Positions 23,754-34,421 of a stretch of 40,000 nucleotides of DNA are shown in pieces (the stretch's first letter is position 1; every line of letters begins with the position of its first letter). The DNA lies in assembly GCA_000320545.1 (NCBI GenBank), contig ADNK01000415.1, forward strand, positions 1 to 40,000, written 5' to 3'. This stretch comes from Bigelowiella natans CCMP2755 (lineage: Eukaryota > Cercozoa > Chlorarachniophyceae). The position numbers and the translations under genes were made by a program. The notes beneath the pieces were generated by a model. The model was given only the letters and a program-made list of their open reading frames with translations, did not search any database and had not been told where the DNA came from.

Positions 23754-24172
23754 GTGTTATAGGTCGAAGCATTGGATAGACGAAAGGAACAAAGGAGGCA
23801 AGTTATCAACGTTAAATTACCGAAGTAGCGACAAACCGCAGTACCTACGCATACAACACAAACAACACACTCAATCCCCAATTCCGAGAGGCAAAAACGC
23901 ACACACGGAAAGGCGGAGGGAAGGACAAGAAGGTGTTGGTATCTGGCTGCTGAGGCCTCTACAGGAACAGATAAAGGAAATGATGCGTGTTTCTGTGTTA
24001 CGTAATCAAAACAAGCATGTTTGGTTGTGGACGAATATGCGTGTATTGCTCATATATCTAGCACGTACATGCATATGCGTGTATTGTTCATATCTAGCAC
24101 GTACATGCATTGGTCTAGAATGTTCCCGATATAAGCTACTTCAGATATCAGCTCCACGCTCCTACCATGACA

Positions 24173-24225
<53 letters not shown>

Positions 24226-24843
24226 AGAGCTGCTTTTGGTATGGATGATGTTGCATATTTGCATGTAAACAAACAAAAAAACGACGAATAAACACACACG
24301 CGCATACATACCACTGCTGCTACTGCTACTACTACTACTACTACTACTACTAATGATAATAATACTACGGCTGCTCATAAAAGTGCTGTGACTTACCTTT
24401 TCAATGTTGCTTGGATTTCGAGTACATGGCCATTCACCCAATAGGCGACCAAATCGCCCCCATCGTCATCGTTATCATCGTCATCACCATCGGCATACTG
24501 TTTTCGCTCACCTTTCTTGTTGTCCACACTGCTGTTGCTGCTGCTGGCAGTGTTGGGGATAGTTGATGTCCGGAAGAGCTTCTTATCTGAAGGGAGGAAT
24601 ATTGCCCTGTACTGGTGCAGAATCTCGAAGATGTGCTGCCTGTTAAATTGAGTAGTAGGTCGTTGCAGTGGAGATATCATCAGAGAACAAAACTACATTT
24701 TCTCTCCCCACATTCCTCTTTACTGTTTTGGATTGGATTGGGTTTTCATTTGGACATTGCAATGCATACTCGAAGGTCGGTAGAGAGGCGATGAGCAACA
24801 AAATACGTCTTTAAGAAGGCATTTTACCATGGTGCAAATAAAA

Positions 24844-24882
<39 letters not shown>

Positions 24883-25298
24883 GTATTTCGATATTATTAC
24901 CTTGTGAAATCGAGATACCGTGTGATGAACTCATACGGCGACTCGTCTATCAATCACCACCAATATTATGTCAGGGGGGGGGGGGAGGGGAGAGGTAGGA
25001 TGTAGCCAGAGGAGAGAGAACAGGATGATTAACAGAAGCCACAAACGACATTCACGACTTTTTCTTCTTCTTCTTCTTCTTTCTTTTTTTTTACCAGGCG
25101 GCATCGATGCTAGTTGCCTTGTGAGTGATATGTCTCTACTCCGAAGGAACTTATGACGATTGAATGATGATGTTGGAAAACAAACAGAAGGACGATGAGA
25201 ATAATAATAGTGACGGTAAGAAACAAGAAGAAATCTATCATATCACCAATGGCAAGAATTTGGAAGCACATGCAAAATCGCCCAAGTTGGGGTGATGG

Positions 25299-25333
<35 letters not shown>

Positions 25334-26294
25334 CCAACCTGTGCTCTCAGTCGGCCTTCAGAGAATCCACCGACGCGCCGCAAATAGCTGCGTTCAAGAT
25401 AACAAAATTTGGAGAGGGAGGGGGGAGGGGAGGGAAACCGGGGTGATTTCGTCATAAATCGGGTTATTCTCTAAATGAGAACATCTTTCCGAGTATTATC
25501 AGCAAATCTATGCTGCTGTTTGTTTACTCGGTCACAGTACTACTACGTTACGAGGGGCATTTGGGGGTGTGTCAAATGCCATACACCAGCCCTTTTCATC
25601 GTTGTCTTCTTCTTCTTCGTCAATCATCATCATCATCATTACAGCAATCTAGCAACATACTACTACTACTACTACCACCACCACCACCACTACTACTACT
25701 ACTAGTAGTACCCTATTATCTTGAGGCACAGTGGTAAGCTCAGTTTACCCTCCTAATAGTATACATCCGATCGAAAACATCAACGGCATATCAATCAATA
25801 TGTTGTTGCGACGACGACGATGATGATGATGACGGTGAAGAAGATGATGATGACAAAATGAGAGTCTTAGAAACCACGATTTACAAACCATCATTGTTTG
25901 AAGTCATCATCCTCATCATCACCACCGCCACCACCGGCAGCAGCAGCAGCAGCAGCACAACGCTAAGTAATTACCAGCATCCTGAGGAATCGTTCTACCA
26001 CAATTTTCATCGTGGAGCGTGTCTGCTCAGAAATGTCGGCCAATACCGCCACGTCTGGGTAGCGTCTAGAGTAGAGAACAAGAGAATACCGGTGATGGGA
26101 ACGATTGTTGGCATGGTGAGAGAGTAGTATAAACCAACGAAAGAACAACGATGACCTTCTTTTTTTTTAATGTGTGGTTGTATCTGTTTGTCGCTGTATT
26201 ATATCTTACTCCACCGTCGCACCTTTGGAGGGCTCGCACAAGTGCTTCCAGGCCCAAGGCCTCCTCATACATTTCTTGACAATATTATCAACAG

Positions 26295-26331
<37 letters not shown>

Positions 26332-26744
26332 CATGCTTTAGCTAGCATCGATATATCGGCATCAACATCCATTAATGATAACTGCTACTGCTATCATTAC
26401 GCTCGGTTGATGTCTTTGTACCTACACGCGCACAAGAATTGATTAGTTGGGGGATTTCCAGAATTTCCAGCAATTGGTACTGATTCTGAAGCATTATGTA
26501 TTCACAATAACTTGCAGTCATTTTCGTGATCATAAGCGGAAACGACGAGGAGAGTGTGTGAGGCGGGCCTATTTGTATGCGTTTCCCATATTCGCTACTA
26601 CTACTCCTACTACTCCTACTACTCCTACTTGAAAGTAATATCAAAAGTCAATCATCACCTGAATCATGAGGCTGGTCAATCTGCGTTTTTTCCGTATCTT
26701 AGATGCTTCTGTTTCGAAGTCCTCACACCTGACGTCAAGTTTCA

Positions 26745-26830
<86 letters not shown>

Positions 26831-27599
26831 CACGTCCGTAAGCAAGGTCATATGTGGAAACTATTAACGGAGATCGATTGATTGAACATCATTCTCACTG
26901 ACTTTTGGATGAGGTCCGGCATCGTCTCTTGAATACCGCGTAGACTTTCCGACATCGTGCAAAACTAATTTCATTCGGGTGATTGACGGCACGCTTTTAG
27001 AACAATGTAACAAGCAGATGATGCTTTGTTCCTTTGCCGTGTCATCGATTATCAGTGTTTTCGTTCAGATTTCGGAATCCGATTAGGAACATTATACATG
27101 TCACTGTTTCTCGTTGTGTAGTTCTCAAGCGGTCTTACTCCATACAATCGTCACCAACCCTCTTTTTTGGTTGAGTCAGCAAGGTACTATGTTGATGTAT
27201 GTAAACATGTGCATTGCTGCTTGTTTTGACTTATATATATATATATATATATATATGACTACCGAGTCTTTGGTTGACCGAATACACTGGGAACCGTGCA
27301 GGAAACTGCAACAAATAACAAACACGTGTTTAGTGCTTTCTGTGCAAACACACACACACACACACACACGCGCGCGCACATGCACACCAAAATCACCACC
27401 ACCACCACCACCGCATATTGCCTTCTTTTGCTCAATCTTCTTGTCAGATCATGTACCTATCGTAGTTCTCAGTCGCCAGTCGTTGCATCTCCCCATCTAC
27501 TCTTTGCAAAGATGATTCTAGATGTGCGGGTTCCTACCATATTGTCAATTTAGTCTTACTTCTTCCTGCTATGATTCTTTTTCCTCGTTTCATGTAATA

Positions 27600-27644
<45 letters not shown>

Positions 27645-28065
27645 TCACTCATTCATTCAAAATGATTAAATAGTAATATACAGTCAAGGCCATATTGCAC
27701 AATACTATAATATGTATGCTACAAGCAAACAAATATTGACACGGAATGGAGGCAGCTAACATTCCGCGTATGCTTTGTGAGGGGCATATCGTAAAATACC
27801 AACATCTCTTTTTCCGCTGAGATTTGCATGAAGAGATGCTAGCAAGTTCTTTCCAAGTTCATTTTCATAGTACCTCTCCCCCAATTTTGTTCCACACCCC
27901 ATATCATCCCCCTCCCCCCCCCCTCCTAATAACCTTTTCTAGACGGATCATATTGAATGACGATAGGTCCCGCAGATAAGTAGCGATCTCGTCACGATGA
28001 TCTGGCATGCTCTTGTCTGCTGCATCTCCCAGCAGGGCATTGTCAGCCAACGCAGAAGTATCCAT
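21857..28065 (-). CDS. COG8: Conserved oligomeric Golgi complex subunit 8 (COG8/Dor1), about 19 exons
   Basis: COG8 belongs to lobe B of the COG tether, which retains Golgi enzymes by guiding retrograde vesicles. Exons: 28065-27934, 27533-27457, 27305-27263, 26964-26903, 26728-26659, 26485-26428, 26274-26223, 26065-25975, 25752-25712, 25387-25339, 25149-25095, 24946-24901, 24639-24397, 24161-24105, 23610-23542, 23260-23115, 22869-22766, 22630-22551, 22388-21857. All phases agree; about 668 residues (human about 612). Family landmarks in order: EIATYLRDLSSFNMIRLEK, EMQRLATENYDSF, LLEILEIPQLINSCA, MYEEALGLEALV, LPLCLKIIGYLRRVGGFSEG, HIFEILHQYRAIF, LVAYWVNGHVLE, IGNILDQC, VGVDFRAAMGSIL, VCFPPLACLSNS, IIVAFNSLRHCTP and CLLPYLHGQLRRLF. 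The junction into VGVDF is uncertain: about seven residues (usually CGMSFGR) are missing. The C-terminus after NMAHIDDAIEG is also uncertain, since a further intron is possible there. Introns hold many microsatellites. Confidence 0.9.
22914..22948. repeat. (AT)n tract in a COG8 intron
   Basis: About 17 AT units between the COG8 exons ending at 23115 and starting at 22869. Confidence 0.9.
23707..23751. repeat. (TA)n tract in a COG8 intron
   Basis: About 22 TA units, upstream (sense strand) of the poorly resolved VGVDF exon; the tract could hinder assembly or hide a micro-exon. Confidence 0.9.
24037..24110. repeat. Tandem 36-38 base duplication spanning a COG8 exon end and 5' splice site
   Basis: Copies at 24037-24074 and 24075-24110 are almost identical (ATGCGTGTATTG, then CATATCTAGCACGTACATGC). 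On the COG8 sense strand each copy ends in a TGCATGTACGTGC donor-like sequence, so the exon has two equivalent 5' splice sites. Confidence 0.85.
26745..26825. repeat. Compound (CA)n(GA)n tract in a COG8 intron
   Basis: A CA run is followed directly by a GA run. On the sense (minus) strand this reads (TC)n(TG)n and lies just upstream of the acceptor GACGTCAG at 26729, so it can act as the polypyrimidine tract of that intron. Confidence 0.8.
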
Positions 28066-28354
28066 CTTCCCTCCTCCTCCTCTTATGAGCCGGTAGACGC
28101 TGGGGGGAGGACGATAGATAGCTCCAATAGCCGGCTGCCCCCTCTCTCTGAGTCTCTTGCCTGAAAAAGTGACGTAGGCGTTGACCCGATGGGAATCTAA
28201 TTTTGGGTGAAAATCGAATGGAAACGCAGGTCATTTTTAATTTTATATCTTCGATTTTTCGGAGAGTCTCGAGAGATTGTGTGTTTCGGCGCTCAGACGA
28301 GCGTCTTCCTGTGTGCCTAACCCAACCGACCAATGCCATGCACCACGATTTCAG
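28066..28354. promoter_or_regulatory. Short divergent promoter region between COG8 and gene G
   Basis: The start codons of COG8 (-) and gene G (+) are about 290 bases apart, the tightest head-to-head pair in the window. No CTAG enrichment and no microsatellite is present. I cannot name any motif. Confidence 0.5.
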
Positions 28355-28930
28355 ATGTTGCAGGGGGGGATGGCACTCTCCGTGGCCGCCTGTCCCATTG
28401 ATCTTTACGATCCTGGTGAGAGCCTAATCGATGTTGTTCGAAGTTCCATGTTTGGTTTAATCAAAGTCCTTGCAGCTATGGTCCTGTCGAGCATCGAGAT
28501 TTGAATGTGGAAATAATGTGGCAAATCCTCTGCCGTATCCATCGCAGACAGTAATCGGGTAACCGCTCAACGCTCTAACTCCAGTTAGATCCATGTATGT
28601 TCTGATTTGATTTGATGTAGGACGACCCGCAGTCATTTTACAGATGATGACGACGACAAGGCGGCTGCAGCTGCTACTGTATCGGTGATCCAGGCCCTCG
28701 GAGTGCAAGACCTGTCTCCCGAAACACCTACTACACTGCCAATGGTGATCGTCCATCGATTTGAGCTTTGCCTTGTGTGCATCATAATGCTGATCCGATA
28801 CATGCGATTTTGGCGCTGATTGTTTCTAAGATTACGGTGTTGACGATATTCGACAACAATCCGTTGAGCTGCCATCACAGAAATGTCACAGAAAGGTGCG
28901 AATAAGATCCCAGTTTTGATGATGATGATG

Positions 28931-28996
<66 letters not shown>

Positions 28997-29949
28997 ACTA
29001 AACTGCCGATTCTGAAAGGGTAATTAACATAACTTTCTGCTCGGCACATGCACCTATGTGATCATCTCAGGAGTATGATAGTTAACTTTGGCTACGCTCA
29101 TTATCCGCCGGTACGCTTTCTTTTATTGCAGCAAGGACGAAAATGGCCATCAGAAAAGTTGATGTCAAATCCTCATCTAATATTTGTACTATAGGAATTG
29201 CTGGATTGGATCATCATCGATGCCTCTGATACGAAATCTGACCACCTGTCCTCCGTTTCATTGTAATCTAGCTTAAATTCTTCTGCTTAGATGACATATA
29301 TTGATCGTCGAACATATTGAAGAAGGATTCTTTGTAACTACCCAGGGAAGACACTCGGATAAGATATTTTCACAAGAGGGGACTTCATTTCCAAGCAGCC
29401 GTTAAATATTCTATAGATTTGGCTCTGTCAAATGTGGCTTCGCCGCAAGTATTATGTGACCGTGATGTTGACATCGATCGATCGTTACTTTTGACAACCA
29501 TGAATAACGCATCCCAATCAGGATGTGGCAAGTGGGACGACCCAGCACGCTAGTCTTCTGGTCCGTAGAGAATGATACAGTAATTGCCATGATGAGTAGG
29601 TCGTAACCGATAGCGTTTCTTCGTATTAAGGTTTCCATGCGGCCAGGGGGTGTCTACCACCCTAGTTATTTGCACTTTGCAGCCTCTGCTTTTATCAGTG
29701 CTGCAACTAGCAGCCCACCAGTCATATTGGTAAGCGTATGTTATCATTTTTGTCAGCAATATTTGTTTAATTCTACGATGGTTGTTTCATTTTATACAGA
29801 TGCTAGAAACCGGGGTGTCACATCTGGAGCATGACCTTGATGGCTCTCTAACGGAGGGAACTTGTAATGACGATGAACGCACACGATCAAAATCGAACCA
29901 ACCATTTTTTAAAACAAAAAAACAAGATCGCTTTGCAACAAAAAAGTGA
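28355..29949 (+). CDS. Gene G, unknown protein, partly resolved exons
   Basis: Supported exons: 28355-28415 (MLQGGMALSVAACPIDLYDP), 28644-28744 (DDDDDKAAAAATVSVIQALG ...TPTTLPM), an uncertain one from 29132 (QGRKWPSEK...), 29417-29524 (DLALSNVASPQVLCDRDVDI ...), 29614-29729 (FLRIKVSMRPGGVYHPSYLH ...) and 29800-29949 (MLETGVSHLEHDLDG ... KKQDRFATKK, stop TGA). The joins 28415/28644 (phase 1), 29524/29614 (phase 1) and 29729/29800 (phase 0) agree; the middle, which includes a possible ELLDWIIIDASD exon at 29194, is not solved. A 55-base TA tract lies in the intron at 28935-28988. I do not recognise the family. Confidence 0.5.
28935..28988. repeat. (TA)n tract in a gene G intron
   Basis: About 27 uninterrupted TA units between the second and third candidate exons of gene G. 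Confidence 0.9.
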
Positions 29950-30562
29950 ACAGTTTTATTGAAATCTTTTTAAAAAAATATTTTCAAGCTAAAAAATTAC
30001 GAATTCAGACTCTAATGCCCATTCAGGTGATATGATAGGCTGTCGCAAGTTTCCCATGCTAAAGTCTCAACTGAAGGAGTGGTTCTCTATGTTTCTGTTT
30101 CATTTTGCGTAGCACCACATAAACCTAATATCGTACCTATTATTATCATTCTACAAGGTACCTGGCTGAGTGGGCTATCAGTCTCTACCATTTTCATAAA
30201 AACGAATGCTCTTTAAGCGGACAGGTCGTACTCAAACTCTTCCCCACCACGTCAATTGCATTGAGATCCACGTGTTCTTCTCTGCAAATATAGAGAGAAG
30301 CATCAAAAGCAGACAACTCCACGATTTACTGCGAAAAGGTCACTTTCTCTTTACGATTCACAATTTTCTAACCTTAACCTACTAACACTCTCTATGCGGA
30401 TCTTTGTTTCCCTTTTGAACATACGTAATCAACCCGTCAGATTACTACTTCCAAGTTGCTCTTCGCAAATGTTTTGCCAAACGGTAGAACCTGACTCATT
30501 AACAAAGCTTGATGAGGCAGTAACTTTTGATTCCTTTGCACAGAGGATTTCCTTGTTTCCAG
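29950..30562. other. Region between genes G and H, probably gene G 3' end and gene H 5' exons
   Basis: AT-rich sequence follows the stop of gene G. An open segment around 30470-30530 (EPDSLTKLDEA before GTAACT) looks exon-like but does not match the phase of the next exon. Nothing else is recognisable. Confidence 0.3.
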
Positions 30563-30965
30563 ACTGGCAGATGACGCTGTGAAGGACGCTGATGCATCAT
30601 TCGAAAAAATGCAAGTTTGCCAAACGAAGGTGAGCTCTCTACTTCACAGGTATCTTAAGACATAAGCTTGTGTCTAATGTCAAATCACCATCCTTTTAGG
30701 CATTAAGAGAGAAAAACTTCAACGTACTGCAAGCATTGTTGCGGCCAGGTGAGAAGGCATGTTAGATTCATTCTCTTCAAAGACTTACAGACAAAAATCG
30801 TTCAACTATGGTTTTACAGATTGTATTCAGATTCGTGACATAGGGGAGCCTGATTTCTTTGACCCGAGGTAAATAATACGTAAACGTGTAAAAGTCTACA
30901 CTGCGATCTCATTCTCTTTCACAACATCCAGGGCGAGCTGGTTCAAGGCAATGTCGAGGGGCTGA
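30563..30965 (+). CDS. Gene H, unknown protein, 3' exons only
   Basis: Four exons join in phase: 30563-30629 (LADDAVKDADASFEKMQVCQ TK), 30700-30748 (ALREKNFNVLQALLRP), 30820-30868 (DCIQIRDIGEPDFFDP) and 30932-30965 (RASWFKAMSRG, stop TGA). Donors are GTGAGC, GTGAGA and GTAAAT; acceptors end in TTTTAG, TTTTACAG and CATCCAG. The 5' part was not found, and the first acceptor could instead be 30570. The peptide is soluble and mixed in charge; the family is not recognised. It could be the 3' end of gene G through alternative splicing. It converges on the PEHE-like gene across spacer 4. Confidence 0.5.
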
Positions 30966-31049
30966 AGGCGAGACCTGTCTGATAAGATCTGGAGGTTCTC
31001 ATGCCAGAAGAGTTTCTGCACAAAACTTGTCAAATTTGTATTAGCGCGG

Positions 31050-31097
<48 letters not shown>

Positions 31098-31174
31098 ACT
31101 ATACGCGTATGATATCAATTGTGGATGATGACTTATTTTTTCTAATTTGTACATTTGCCATGCATGCGCATGTA

Positions 31175-31210
31175 AGACGGATGTAATTAATCAAATTAAA
31201 TTTGTTCAAT
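31175..31210 (+). repeat. Spacer repeat copy 1 (AGACGGATGTAAT ... AATTAAATTTGTTCAAT)
   Basis: This block aligns with 39054-39085: AGACGGATGTAAT, a short variable gap, AATTAAATTT then TTCAAT. It is the left arm of an inverted pair with 31735-31787. Confidence 0.75.
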
Positions 31211-31734
31211 AATGCTCATCCTCGTGTAGCTGTGCAATGCAGCGGCTACAGGTGTGACGGAGTTATTACAATGAATGGTGCGAGCGAGCAGCCGCGCGCT
31301 GCAACGCGGCGGTCTGGCGCTGGCGATTGGCCATCGGGGCACGCTAGCACGTGCAATGGATGCAGTGACTAAATTCTAGCGCAAATCTAGCAATGCAGAA
31401 TGCTAAAATGCCTTTGCGGTCGCAACATGGATGCATGTCTAGCATAGATGTGCCGCTAGTAGATAGAGAAAATGAGCAACATAGATGCGGCTCTATTGTT
31501 TTTTGTTGTCATAATTTTGATGAGTCACTTGTCTTTACCATGTCTAGCGTAGCAAACACATGTGCAAGTGGAGTCAACGCAGGCCATCGGCGACGAGGCG
31601 CTCCGACACTCACTAGCTTAGGCACATCGCCCGAACGAAGGAAATTGCAATGGACACAGTGATGCGCATGATGCATGAAACACACATGTTGCTATATTGC
31701 ATCACGTGTCGTATGTCTACAATAAGTGCCACTC

Positions 31735-31787
31735 TAGCACTGTTGAAAGGATTTAATCTCACTTCATTACATCCGTCTCATAATATT
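31735..31787 (-). repeat. Spacer repeat copy 2, inverted
   Basis: Read on the minus strand it gives ATGAGACGGATGTAATGAAG, then ATTAAAT and TTTCAAC. Positions 31762-31782 match the reverse complement of 39050-39070 exactly over 21 bases. Confidence 0.75.
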
Positions 31788-32294
31788 ACAAGTGCCGCAT
31801 ATCTAGATATGTGTGATTTGTGTGCACATTAGTTGTAGTCACGCGTGCTAGCGTGTATGTCATCCATTTACCTGTGACTGCTCTAGTGCTGCGTGTTGGC
31901 GCACTTCATTCATATATTCATGCATGTTGCTGTCTGCTCCGCTGCGTACTTGGGTGTTGCTTTACGGTACGAACAACAACCCATCTCATCACTTCTTAAT
32001 TCATGTTTGCGAAGACTGTTTTGTGGTGATTCTGCTTACTATGTCGCTATGTTACATGTTGCAGGCACGTAATAATTTGTTTCGTTAGTGTTGCATTCCT
32101 GATTAGAAACAACGACTACGTCGAACATACAATCTAAAGAGAACTAGAGCACTGGGTATTACAATAAAGAAGAATTTCCCCTACTACTAGATATTACGTT
32201 CTAACCTAACTTCATTATTCGATTTCTTAATTTGGTAAATATCTTGATTTGCAGCTTCTATGCGGCAATTCCAAAAACGTGGGTTTTCCACAAA

Positions 32295-34421
32295 TCATTC
32301 ACGAGAAGACTTAGAGAAAAGGCACCTGAGGCGAATCACATTAGCCTGTCCGTTCTTCCCCTTGACCTTTTCCGCCTTCCACGAGGTTTTCGAGGGGCAG
32401 GACTTCTTACTATTTCTGGCACCTGCTGCAGCGTCGTCTTCATTTTTAGGCTGCTGAGGAGACCCCCCGGCGTTCTTGAGCCGCTCCAGCTCCGCTCGTA
32501 GGTTATCGTACTGAATCTTCATCGCCTTTAGTTGTTTCTCCGTTTCAGCAGCCAGATTTTCCTCTCCTTTTGACTTATTTTGCAACTCGCCCTCTTTGCC
32601 TCTACTCCTCCGTTTCTTTTTCCGACCACGGCAGGATGGTATCATCTTTTTTTCAGCCGAAGGAGTTTGCTGCTTAGAATGTAGTAGAGCGTTGCTTTGT
32701 CTCTTCCTCTTCTTTTTCTTCCGATTCTTCTTCGGTTTATTATCTGCATGGTCCCGTGTAGTAGTAGTGCTACTGCTACTGCTGCTCTCTGAGACACCAA
32801 CCTGCATTTCAGCTGCTATACCTTGTTCGCTACTTCCATTACTTATGTTATTCGCCTCGACCCGAGGTACTACTACCAAGGTCTCCGTTTCTCTATTGCT
32901 ATTTACATTTGAAACAATGCCCTGAAAGCGAATGAGACGGGTAGGTTTGCGCCACGGTGTGGCCGTGGTATCGTAATTATAACGTAGGGGCTGAGAAAGG
33001 CCACTCTCTTGAGAAGGGGGGGACGATGATAAGTCCCGGTTCTCGCTGCTGCCCACTATCTTCTCTTTATTAGTCCCCGGCGGTTGTTTTTCAATGCTGC
33101 TAAGCTTCTTCAACTGCTTGGAGTTCGATTTCTTCCTCCTACGTTCTCGTTTCTGTTTCTCTAGAATCTCTGTGATTCGTGCACAGTCGCGTTGGTAGCT
33201 TCGCTTGTGCCAGGCGAAGTAAGTCTCATCAGAAATGTCTTCTTCACTGCTGCACTCGCCCACTTTCATCTTGTCCTCCCCTCCCTGCTCGTGGATTTCC
33301 GTATTATTATGATCCACCTCTTCCTTCTGTCGCCAGGGGGGTGTTATAATCTCTCTCTTAAACATCTGCCACTCCGTAGATATATCTGATGTTGTTGATG
33401 ATGATGGAATCGGAATGAGGACGAGATAAGAGAGGAGAGAAAAGAAGAAAAGTGAACGAGCAATCTTGTTGCACAATGATCACTCCCTTTGGCAGCAACA
33501 TGTCACATCCTACCCACCTCTTGGAACAGGAAGACTGAGAGACACGAAGCCGAGAAGATCATTTGAATTTTTCCTCCTTGGCGTTACCATTGGTGAAGCT
33601 GGCAAACGCTGGAGCTTTTGCAAAGCGGTGGCCTTTTTACTTCTTGAAGGAACGCTATTTGGGCTTTTGTGCGCAGTTTTTCTATCGACATGCTGCCTCC
33701 CTATTGCTTCCGGGAGAGATATTTGTTTCTTCATTGGAGTATTATTATGTACACAATGGGTTCCATTCAAAATTTGCGACACGTTTTTGGGCACGATGGT
33801 TTCATTTCCTTTTTGGGGAGTAGCCACCTTACCATGGCCGGGTGAAGGCTGAGTTTCGATCTTGAGTGTGGATGCATTTTCCAGTGCTGAATTTGTTGTA
33901 CTTACGTCAGGAGTGGACTTCGTAGAGGAAGGGGAAATTCCTGCCCCAAGATCACTTGTCGTCTGTGTATTTTTTATGTGCGCCGCAGCAGTTTGAGCAG
34001 GTGTGGCTTGGCCGATTGTAGGCATCATAGGCGCTGGAACATGAAACGTTGACGAGGGATTGACGTGTAAATTTGGTGAAGACTTGCCCATACCACCGTG
34101 CATTTGTGCCTTGTAGTAAAATTGCGAGGAAATATAATTTTGAAGGTACATCATATTGTTTCCTCCCTGATGATTGAAGAGAGTGCTTTGCGGTGGTGCT
34201 TTTACGGGTTGTTGCTGCGGTTGCATTGGAACTGAAACGAGAGGGAATAGGTATGGTCTCTTGCCGACGATCATGGCGTTTGTCATGGGTAGTACGTGAA
34301 TCGGCCGTCCACTCTGCTTCGAATCCACGAAGTTGTTGGCAGAGGCAGAGTGAAGAGACGGTGGTGCCGGATATGGTGCAGTGGCTGCTGCCGCGGAAGC
34401 CGATGGTCTTCCTTTATTCAT
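32295..34421 (-). CDS. PEHE-domain-like (MSL1/KANSL1-type) putative chromatin scaffold protein
   Basis: Exons 34421-33518 and 33385-32295 join in phase 1 (AGAG|GTGGGT ... ACATCAG|ATATATC) and give 664 residues. The first exon is a Pro/Gln/Ser/Asn-rich disordered region. Across the junction lies a segment like the PEHE domain that binds MOF-type acetyltransferases: ISTEWQMFKREIITPPWR, a charged spacer, then EDISDETYFAWHKRSYQRDC and EKQKRERRRKK. The C-terminal half is Ser/Lys-rich with nuclear-localisation-like runs (KPKKNRKKKKRKRQ) and a short coiled coil (KIQYDNLRAELERLK). The PPWR ... EDISDE pattern is what suggests PEHE; this is from memory and moderate. The start may be further upstream, because the frame stays open to an acceptor-like CTCTCTTAG; the 3' end may include another intron at CTCAG|GTGCC. 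Confidence 0.55.

Larger units (their letters stand above)
30966..32294. other. Convergent spacer 4, CTAG-containing non-coding DNA with inverted motif pair
   Basis: Tail-to-tail gap between gene H (+) and the PEHE-like gene (-). A (CA)n(TA)n tract is at about 31047-31094. From 31175 to about 31860 the sequence is rich in CTAG, TCTAGC, GCATG and ACATG words. An AGACGGATGTAAT block at 31175-31187 and its inverted copy at about 31762-31782 bound a segment of about 610 bases. No coding exon is seen. The stretch 31900-32290 is plain and contains probable 3' UTR of the minus-strand gene. Confidence 0.7.

Noticed and set aside
26745-26825. Repeat arrays considered as CRISPR or telomere-like
   Set aside because: They are pure dinucleotide runs without spacers or telomeric hexamers.
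31175-31787. Spacer 4 segment considered as an intact transposon
   Set aside because: The arms are inverted and related to 39050-39085, but there is no transposase frame and no clear target-site duplication; kept only as a possible foldback/MITE-like element.
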